Shown one piece after another: positions 7,740 to 12,590 of a DNA stretch of 12,590 nucleotides. This DNA is from Anaerolineales bacterium UBA6131 (GTDB lineage Bacteria > Chloroflexota > Anaerolineae > UBA2200): assembly GCA_002435875.1 (NCBI GenBank), contig DIVN01000002.1, positions 1 to 12,590 of the forward strand, written 5' to 3'. The translations under genes were made by a program, and so were the position numbers. The notes under the pieces are model-generated. The model saw nothing but the letters and a program-made list of their open reading frames with translations. It had not been told where the DNA came from and made no database searches. The first letter of the stretch is position 1. The number at the start of each line of letters is the position of its first letter.

Positions 7740-8753
7740 CTAGTCCTCTGCGGTAGACTTGTTGGCGCCAGGCTGCGCGATCAGACTGTGCAGCCGGTCC
7801 TCGCTATCGTTGATCGGGTGGCTGAGTGCCTTTTTTCGCAGTGCGTTGTACGTCGGCCGGCCAGCATCCTGATCCGTCCCCCATTCCCTGGCAAAGCTAC
7901 CATTGCGAATCTCCTCGAGTCGTTCCGCAATCAGTGCTTTGTAGCTGTCGGGAATCATAACGGGACCACGGGTGAGGGTGCCATATTGACTGGTACGGGA
8001 GACCCGTGCCATCTGTCGGAACAACCCGACGTCGGCCATGCCCTGCATCACAATCGCCGGTTCACCAGACGCATAGAGCTCAAGGAGGACAGGCTCTGCC
8101 TGGTAGCCGCTCTCAACGAGGACTTCGTAGGACAGGGAAAGAATGCGTGAGACAACCGGCCAGACCACCTGTTCGCTGAAGAGATCCAGCTCCGTTTCCT
8201 CCGCAAAGGTAACCTGGAAAGCACCGCTGCGGGTGGCACCAATGGCCTTGGCCAGTGCCAGGAGTGTCTGCCAGGCGTGGCCCGAGGCATCCTGTTCGAC
8301 GGCTACGAATGCAGGAGCCCCAGCGCCGGCTACAAAGCTATCACGCACTCCCACGCCGATCATGCGTGGAGCAATCATCACTACATCTACTCCAGCCTTG
8401 GGACGAATGCGTCCATAGCAGATGTTGTAGCCGTGAGCAAAGTTCAGCGTCTGACCTGCCTTCAATACAGGCTCGATGTCTTGCTCATATACGGCACGGT
8501 GCACCTCGTCGGGCAGCAGCAATGACACCACGTCGGCTGCCCCAACGGCCTCCGAAATGGACATGATGGGGAGGCCATCTGCTTGCGCTTGCTCAAGGCT
8601 GGGCCCGGGGCGCCCGCCAATGACGACATCCACGCCGCTATCCCGCATGTTCAAAGCCTGGGCTCGTCCCTGGTTTCCATAGCCGATTACTGCTACCGTT
8701 CGGTTGGCCAAGACTTGCAGATCTGCGTCCTGGTCATAGTAAACAGTGACCAT
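7740..8753 (-). CDS. Divergent ketol-acid-reductoisomerase-like protein (IlvC family)
   Basis: A 337-residue class I KARI homologue. IlvC rearranges and reduces 2-acetolactate with NADPH in branched-chain amino acid synthesis. The N-terminal Rossmann domain has VYYDQDADL and VIGYGNQGRAQALN (22-35), and the knotted C-terminal domain keeps Asp190 and Glu194 (EETELDLFSEQ) and Glu225. FAHGYNI keeps His107. However, the KGPGH loop around Lys130 reads APRMIGVG, with Arg130 and no lysine. The second helix glutamate (Glu230 in Pseudomonas numbering) is Ser229. Both are metal/substrate residues in true KARI. The start is an ATG with GAGGAG 5 bases upstream. No other ilv genes surround it, and it sits between the creatininase and the cyclic amidohydrolase. 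I infer a reductase or isomerase with a different substrate, not the biosynthetic IlvC. Confidence 0.9.
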   Translation of the reverse strand: MVTVYYDQDADLQVLANRTVAVIGYGNQGRAQALNMRDSGVDVVIGGRPGPSLEQAQADGLPIMSISEAVGAADVVSLLLPDEVHRAVYEQDIEPVLKAGQTLNFAHGYNICYGRIRPKAGVDVVMIAPRMIGVGVRDSFVAGAGAPAFVAVEQDASGHAWQTLLALAKAIGATRSGAFQVTFAEETELDLFSEQVVWPVVSRILSLSYEVLVESGYQAEPVLLELYASGEPAIVMQGMADVGLFRQMARVSRTSQYGTLTRGPVMIPDSYKALIAERLEEIRNGSFAREWGTDQDAGRPTYNALRKKALSHPINDSEDRLHSLIAQPGANKSTAED

Positions 8754-8800
8754 TCTTGCTCCTCGGATATCTGTATACTTCGGTCCTTGCGACCTTTTGG

Positions 8801-9586
8801 CTATTCCCTGACCGGAAACTCCTTGCGCACGATCTGTACGAGTGTATCCGACAGGGCATCCATAAATGCGCAGCCCACTTCGTGGGAAGCGCGTGTGGCC
8901 TTCCAGAACACGCCAGAGGCAGGAGCTGCCGATCTGGGTACCGGCAGCACATCATAGTCGAAAGGCTGAGGTGGCTCTCCATCCACCGCTCGGTCCATGT
9001 GCACCAGGTCTGGTCGGGCAGCAAGCATCAGCGATGTCTCGTTGATCGCCGCGTGTTCCACGGCCCAGCCGGGAAAGTCATCTCCGAACATGCGGCGCTG
9101 CAACTCTGGATGTTCACGCATGGCCAGTCCGCAGATGTTGTCCACCTTGACCAGCTTCACATCCTTGCCAGCGGGGGCTTCGCGAATAGCCTCATCTGCG
9201 CCCTCGAACACAAATGGGATTCCCTCCAGATGCCAATCCAGGACGACCAAATTGCGCCAACCCTGGCTGATCAGCTCTGAAAGGATGTCTTTCACCATGG
9301 CGATTACCGTGGTCCCGCGCATACCGATGCTGCCCACAAAATACGGGCCACCGCCAGAGCGCAGCAGTGACTTGTAGCCGTAGTTGGTGCAAGGCGCGAC
9401 GATGGCATTGACCGCCTGGGCGGTCCGCAGCGCAACCTCCATGGGCAGGTAGACGTCCACGCCTGTAGGCAGGTGGGGACCGTGTTGTTCGATGGCTCCG
9501 ACGCAGAAAAGCAGCACACGGTGTTCGCGGATGGCCTTCTGTATCTCAGGCCAGGTCATTTCCATAAGCAGTGGGCTGTGGTCCAT
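8801..9586 (-). CDS. Creatininase (creatinine amidohydrolase) family protein
   Basis: A 261-residue metal-dependent amidohydrolase, equal in length to creatininase. Metal ligands are visible: GAIEQHG (Glu33 and His35), VDVYLP (Asp44) and LDWHLEG (His119 and Glu121). The H-x-E pair, the YGYKS...SGGG segment (69-80) and GWAVEH (Trp174, Glu177, His178) look like creatinine amidohydrolase proper and less like the ArfB or MftE branches, which usually carry NGHGGN. The segment that holds Trp154 of creatininase reads KVDNICGL, so that lid residue is missing. The start is an ATG with AAGGAG 5 bases upstream. It lies 47 bases before the KARI-like gene, and 201 bases separate it from the hydrolase gene upstream. 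It probably opens a cyclic amide or guanidine related to creatinine. The exact substrate is uncertain, because family members also act on riboflavin/F420 and peptide substrates. Confidence 0.92.
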   Translation of the reverse strand: MDHSPLLMEMTWPEIQKAIREHRVLLFCVGAIEQHGPHLPTGVDVYLPMEVALRTAQAVNAIVAPCTNYGYKSLLRSGGGPYFVGSIGMRGTTVIAMVKDILSELISQGWRNLVVLDWHLEGIPFVFEGADEAIREAPAGKDVKLVKVDNICGLAMREHPELQRRMFGDDFPGWAVEHAAINETSLMLAARPDLVHMDRAVDGEPPQPFDYDVLPVPRSAAPASGVFWKATRASHEVGCAFMDALSDTLVQIVRKEFPVRE

Positions 9587-9787
9587 TACAACTCCTTACA
9601 TTCCTTCCATTGTCTCCGAACAGCGCTAGAGGGTGCACAAGGTACATCCGCATCAAGGCTCGGCCTGGCCTCTCGAAGCAGTAGGCGCGCAGACAGCTCC
9701 TTGGTGTGCGGCGTCTGTCGTCGCGGGTGATCGCGGTCTAGGCCACCTTTCCGAGTCGTGAGTCACTTGCTGAGTGCATCTCTTGTT
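9587..9787. other. Largest intergenic gap (201 bases)
   Basis: This is the longest stretch without a gene in the window. It separates the hydrolase gene 9788-10540 from the creatininase gene on the minus strand. I see no convincing coding frame, tRNA or strong hairpin with a T-run. The only clear element is the AAGGAG ribosome site of the creatininase at 9592-9597. It is the most likely place for an internal promoter, but I cannot identify -35 and -10 boxes with confidence. Confidence 0.4.
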
Positions 9788-10540
9788 CTACCTGGCAGCC
9801 GCGATCAGTTGCTCAATGTTGTCACAAAGCACGGCCTGAAGCTTCGCAGGGGTGAGGCTCAGGCGCTTGATTCTGGCAAGCTCGAGCTCTGCGTTCAGCC
9901 ATGGTGAGTGACTTCCAAAGATGAGACGCCCGGAACCGAGCTCATGCACGACAGTCTCCATGACCCCGAAGGCATACATGCCCGAGCTTTCCATGTGCAG
10001 GTTGGGGCACTCGCGCATCGCGGTCTCGGCATCGAGCAAGGCAAAGGCGCTGCTGTCAAGCTGGAGACCGTGTGTTCCAATCAGCTTGGCCTTCGGATGA
10101 CGGTTGGCCACTTCCGCGACATCCAGCGGGTGCGAAACCAGCGGGTAGCCCGTCTCGATAAGCACCGGCAGATTGTGTTCCGCGGCGTAGTCGACCAACG
10201 GGTCGTATGCCTTCTCTGACAGGGGGCAAAGTTCCTCCCAGGGGTGGAGAAGTAGCCCATGCAAACCCAGGTCTTGGTGTGCGTGCTCCAGGTCCTGAAG
10301 GGCAGCCGCGCCTTGCCAGGGGTCGACGCGGGCCCATCCGTAGAAGCGATCCCGGTGTTCTCCTATAGCCTTGGCCACCCACTTGTTTGCCGGGCCAAGG
10401 GCATAGTCGGGCGGCCGGCTGGGGCAGAGAACTGCCATGTCGATGCCCAGCCCGTCCATCGCACGCAGCAAGTCGTCGATGGTGCGCGAAAGCCCGAACA
10501 GGCTTGGGCCTACATAGGCGTGGGCGTCAATGATGCGCAC
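9788..10540 (-). CDS. Amidohydrolase-family TIM-barrel protein with altered metal ligands
   Basis: A 250-residue protein of the Amidohydro_2 fold, a family of hydrolases and decarboxylases related to aminocarboxymuconate decarboxylase. The overall layout is canonical: an N-terminal D-x-H motif, YGWARVDPW, LHGLLLHPWEE, a GYP turn, a late H, and an FGS-x-SPW end. Several usual metal ligands are changed. The H-x-H motif reads HAY (His7, Tyr9). The barrel histidine before TG is Glu129 (LIETGYP). The late Asp is His211 (FGSHSPW). His157 (GTHGL) remains. The start is GTG with GGAGG 6 bases upstream, 14 bases inside the end of the preceding hydrolase gene, so the two are probably translationally coupled. 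Whether this protein is inactive, binds metal differently or pairs with its intact neighbour cannot be decided from the sequence. Confidence 0.9.
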   Translation of the reverse strand: MRIIDAHAYVGPSLFGLSRTIDDLLRAMDGLGIDMAVLCPSRPPDYALGPANKWVAKAIGEHRDRFYGWARVDPWQGAAALQDLEHAHQDLGLHGLLLHPWEELCPLSEKAYDPLVDYAAEHNLPVLIETGYPLVSHPLDVAEVANRHPKAKLIGTHGLQLDSSAFALLDAETAMRECPNLHMESSGMYAFGVMETVVHELGSGRLIFGSHSPWLNAELELARIKRLSLTPAKLQAVLCDNIEQLIAAAR

Positions 10541-11288
10541 GGGTGTCCTCCACAGGAATCCCCATCAACGTGGCATAGTTGCGGCAAAACACTTGCTCTT
10601 CCTGGCTGCAGCTTAGCCCAGCCAGCTTCACCTTAGTGATTTCCAGCCCCATGTCAATGCTGGGGCCATCCGTGCCGAAGAGTACCTTCTCGGCGCCGAG
10701 AACGTCGACGGCCCTGCGGACCATGTGGGGCAAAGGAATCTCACTGGTATCGACGAACGTGTTTTCTCGACGCGCGGCCACATCCAGTGCCGCGTTTCCG
10801 GAGAAGAAGCCCCCAATGTGCGCCAGTATGATCGTAGTCTCTGGACACGCTGCCGCCAGGCGATCGATCTGGTAGGGCAGTGACATCATCTCATCGCCGC
10901 AATGAAAGAGCACTGGCAAGCCAAGCTCACCAGCCCTTCGAACCAGCTTGACCGTCTGCTGGCCAAAGGGGTGTAGCGTATAGTGTGCGGGATGGAGCTT
11001 GACGCCACGGCAACCCCAGTCGCGTACAGCAGCCTCTAGGGTGCGCACGCAGGCATCGTCGAACCAGGGATCCAACCTGGCGTAGCCAATCAGCCGATCG
11101 GGATAGGCGGCAACGGCATCGGCAATCGTGCGCAGGCTGTCCGGGTTGGGGCCAGGGGCATTCATGTAGCCACTGATGGCGGCCATGGCGATGCCAGCCT
11201 CGTCCATCTGCCGCACCAGCTTGTCGGCGGTGTGGTACCAGCCCAGTGCCGGAACGACGTCAACGTGTGCGTGCGAATCCAGAATCAT
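10527..11288 (-). CDS. Amidohydrolase-family TIM-barrel hydrolase or decarboxylase, intact metal site
   Basis: A 253-residue Amidohydro_2 protein. The metal-binding residues are intact: DSHAHVD (His6 and His8), LFHCGDE (His129), LAHIGGF (His157) and FGTDGPS (Asp207). VKLHP (97-100 region) is the usual inner strand. Family members hydrolyse or decarboxylate small acids, lactones or amides with one divalent metal. The start is chosen at ATG 11288 because MILDSHAHVD is the canonical beginning and GGAGAGGAG lies 8 bases upstream; a longer frame to 11387 adds only a low-complexity leader. The stop overlaps the GTG of the next hydrolase gene by 14 bases. The two neighbours are distant relatives and probably work in one pathway. 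A 136-base gap separates it from the PfkB gene upstream. Substrate unknown. Confidence 0.92.
   Translation of the reverse strand: MILDSHAHVDVVPALGWYHTADKLVRQMDEAGIAMAAISGYMNAPGPNPDSLRTIADAVAAYPDRLIGYARLDPWFDDACVRTLEAAVRDWGCRGVKLHPAHYTLHPFGQQTVKLVRRAGELGLPVLFHCGDEMMSLPYQIDRLAAACPETTIILAHIGGFFSGNAALDVAARRENTFVDTSEIPLPHMVRRAVDVLGAEKVLFGTDGPSIDMGLEITKVKLAGLSCSQEEQVFCRNYATLMGIPVEDTRAHH
10547..10551 (-). promoter_or_regulatory. Ribosome binding site GGAGG for the altered amidohydrolase gene
   Basis: GGAGG on the minus strand, 6 bases before the GTG at 10540, inside the last codons of the preceding gene. It supports a GTG start. Confidence 0.7.
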
Positions 11289-11296
11289 CTTGGTCG

Positions 11297-11305
11297 CTCC
11301 TCTCC
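11297..11305 (-). promoter_or_regulatory. Ribosome binding site GGAGAGGAG for the intact amidohydrolase gene
   Basis: GGAGAGGAG on the minus strand, ending 8 bases before the ATG at 11288. It decides this start over the longer frame to 11387. Confidence 0.7.
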
Positions 11306-11424
11306 ACAGACTTTGGAGACCCACCGACGGTCGTATGGTGCCAACCGGGGCAGCACCTGCGCGGCCGAGTCGAGCTTCTGACCGCATACCGATGCCGCGT
11401 GGGCGCTGCCGTTGTGTCGATTAC

Positions 11425-12486
11425 TCAGGAATGACAGCTGCGCCCCGCGGCCTCCCATCGCTCACGAACTACGCTTAGCCTTTCCTCCGCGTCACGGCGG
11501 CTGAACTGCAACGCATAGAGCCCACCGAAGCCTTCGACCACGAACGACGCGGAGACCGTGCCATACATCGCGGCGGCGACGGCATCCTGCGTCTCAGCGT
11601 AGCCCACCATAAAGCCACCGCAGAACGAGTCACCCGCGCCAGTGGGGTCCTTCACGCGAGCAGGATAGACCGGAACGCGGCTCGTGCGCCCGCTTCGACA
11701 ATCGTATACCAGCGATCCCGCTGCCCCGAGCTTGATGGCGACCATTTGGGGTCCCAACTGCCCCAGCTTGCGGGCAGCCTCCTCAGGGTCCTGCGAGCCC
11801 GCGAATGCCGCAGCTTCTACCTCGCTCGGCAGCATTGCCGCCACATTCCCGAAGAGCGCGGACAGCTTGCTCTCGTTTCTCTCACGCATGTACCAGACGG
11901 CAGGGTCCAGGCTCACCCATTTGGCGTGCTGGCTCAGGAGCGCCAGACTGCGCATGTGTTTGTCGTAGATGCGCGGAGACAGATGAAAGGCCTGGGCCGC
12001 AAGGTAGGCAGGGGGCACGTCCTCAGGCTCCGGAGCAAAATCAACCTGCGCACGCGACACCGCCACAGTCTCTCGGCTCGCATGCATGTATGCCGACGGG
12101 ACGGCCTGGGCCGGCGCCTCAGCTGATAGATCAGTGTGGGCCACGAACTCTGTGCGGTCTCCCCTGTTGTCATACTTCATGCCGCCCCGCAGCAGGTGCG
12201 GCCCGCTCACTTCACGTACCCCTTGCACGTCAATGCCCCCACCGGCCAGCCCCTCCACCCAGCTGCGCGGATAGTCCTCGCCAATCCTGGCAACCACGCC
12301 GATGCCCTCGCTCCAAATTCGGGCTCCAACCGCGGCATAGAGACCGTTGCCGCCACATTGGTGCAGCGCGATCTCGCCGGCAGCATTCACCACATCGTCG
12401 ATGGTCAAGCCCCCGATGACGGCGAAACGAATAGGCTTTTCAGGATTGCTGTTGTTCTGTCCCGCTGTCGCGGGTCCCCCCGTCAT
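11425..12486 (-). CDS. PfkB-family sugar/nucleoside kinase, intact catalytic site
   Basis: A 353-residue ribokinase-like kinase. IRFAVIGGLTIDDVV (19-33) is the first strand, CGGNGLYAAVGARIW (44-58) the substrate-side GG motif, ARIGEDYP (66-73) the second conserved loop, MLPSEVEA (218-225) the N/E phosphate-magnesium motif, and DPTGAGDSFCGGF (280-292) the ATP-site motif with catalytic Asp286. The start at ATG 12486 is preferred. It overlaps the stop of the upstream gene as ATGA and has AAGGA 9 bases upstream. A GTG at 12528 would also be open but has no good ribosome site. It resembles the other two PfkB proteins of the window along its whole length, including the SASFVVEGFGG segment. It presumably phosphorylates the same class of compound that the downstream enzymes process. 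The phosphate acceptor cannot be named. Confidence 0.93.
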   Translation of the reverse strand: MTGGPATAGQNNSNPEKPIRFAVIGGLTIDDVVNAAGEIALHQCGGNGLYAAVGARIWSEGIGVVARIGEDYPRSWVEGLAGGGIDVQGVREVSGPHLLRGGMKYDNRGDRTEFVAHTDLSAEAPAQAVPSAYMHASRETVAVSRAQVDFAPEPEDVPPAYLAAQAFHLSPRIYDKHMRSLALLSQHAKWVSLDPAVWYMRERNESKLSALFGNVAAMLPSEVEAAAFAGSQDPEEAARKLGQLGPQMVAIKLGAAGSLVYDCRSGRTSRVPVYPARVKDPTGAGDSFCGGFMVGYAETQDAVAAAMYGTVSASFVVEGFGGLYALQFSRRDAEERLSVVRERWEAAGRSCHS

Positions 12487-12590
12487 TGTGGATCTTCCTT
12501 GACGTTCTGCCACGCTGATCCGACCCACCGATTCATGCCAACGTCCCGTGCGGCAGCCCTCAGGTACATCTGGCGATAGTATGGCTCGAG
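12483..12590 (-). CDS. C-terminal tail of an unidentified protein, cut off by the window
   Basis: The minus strand from the right edge reads as 35 in-frame residues ending ...WQNVKEDPQ and TGA at 12483-12485. It starts LEPYYRQMYLRAAARD in the visible part. The stop overlaps the ATG of the PfkB gene (ATGA), the classic arrangement of coupled operon genes. This is why I believe the frame even though it is short. The tail is charged and aromatic-rich and shows no motif I can assign to a family. It shows that the operon extends beyond the window. Confidence 0.6.
   Translation of the reverse strand, partial: LEPYYRQMYLRAAARDVGMNRWVGSAWQNVKEDPQ
12496..12500 (-). promoter_or_regulatory. Ribosome binding site AAGGA for the PfkB kinase gene
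   Basis: AAGGA on the minus strand, 9 bases before the ATG at 12486, inside the coding tail of the upstream gene. It favours 12486 over the GTG at 12528. Confidence 0.55.

Noticed and set aside
11299..11317. Inverted repeat TCTCCA/TGGAGA upstream of the intact amidohydrolase gene
   Set aside because: Six base pairs, overlapping the ribosome site region. It could affect translation, but there is no supporting pattern.
12136..12579. Plus-strand frame of 147 codons at the right edge
   Set aside because: It is antisense to the PfkB gene and to the coupled tail frame, and has no recognisable domain.
1..12590. CRISPR arrays, tRNA or rRNA genes, insertion sequences, attachment sites
   Set aside because: I saw no regularly spaced repeats, cloverleaf-like segments, transposase motifs or flanking duplications; the window is filled by metabolic genes.

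Overview
The window is a G+C-rich bacterial segment (composition judged by eye). It is almost fully coding. Eleven genes plus a gene tail lie on the minus strand and read right to left. One partial gene on the plus strand converges on them at the left edge. Short gaps, start/stop overlaps and good Shine-Dalgarno sites suggest one long operon or two to three nested units. Oxygen-sensitive iron-sulfur enzymes point to an anaerobe or facultative anaerobe. A Chloroflexota- or Firmicutes-like host is possible, but I cannot assign a taxon.

The core (about 1842-6215) is a nitrogenase-like module in transcription order nifB, a NifD-like subunit, a NifK-like subunit and a NifH-like Fe protein. The reductase keeps its P-loop and both cluster cysteines. 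NifB keeps its radical SAM motif and its N- and C-terminal cysteine motifs. The D/K pair differs from nitrogenase. K keeps all three P-cluster cysteines and D keeps only one, as expected if the 8-iron P-cluster were replaced by a single [4Fe-4S] cubane. D still has a cysteine where the FeMo-cofactor ligand sits but lacks the matching active-site histidines. No nifE, nifN or nifV is visible. I infer a nitrogenase-superfamily reductase that may use a NifB-derived cofactor and whose substrate is probably not N2.

Upstream in the same direction are a cyclic amidohydrolase (allantoinase/hydantoinase type, 6202-7596), a divergent ketol-acid-reductoisomerase-like protein (7740-8753), a creatininase (8801-9586), two TIM-barrel metal-dependent hydrolases (9788-10540 and 10527-11288), a PfkB sugar/nucleoside kinase (11425-12486) and the tail of an unidentified gene (12483-12590). 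A second PfkB protein (812-1798) follows the NifH-like gene. The end of a third lies on the opposite strand (1-773).

Read together, the cluster looks like an uncharacterised pathway for a cyclic, nitrogen-containing and possibly sugar-linked compound: kinase, ring-opening amidohydrolases, a reductoisomerase relative and a nitrogenase-like reductase. Several members have changed catalytic residues (PfkB GAGD to GAGY, a hydrolase with lost metal ligands, a reductoisomerase without its KGPGH lysine). This implies new substrates or structural roles. The pathway and substrate are inference; the gene families and residue patterns are read from the sequence.
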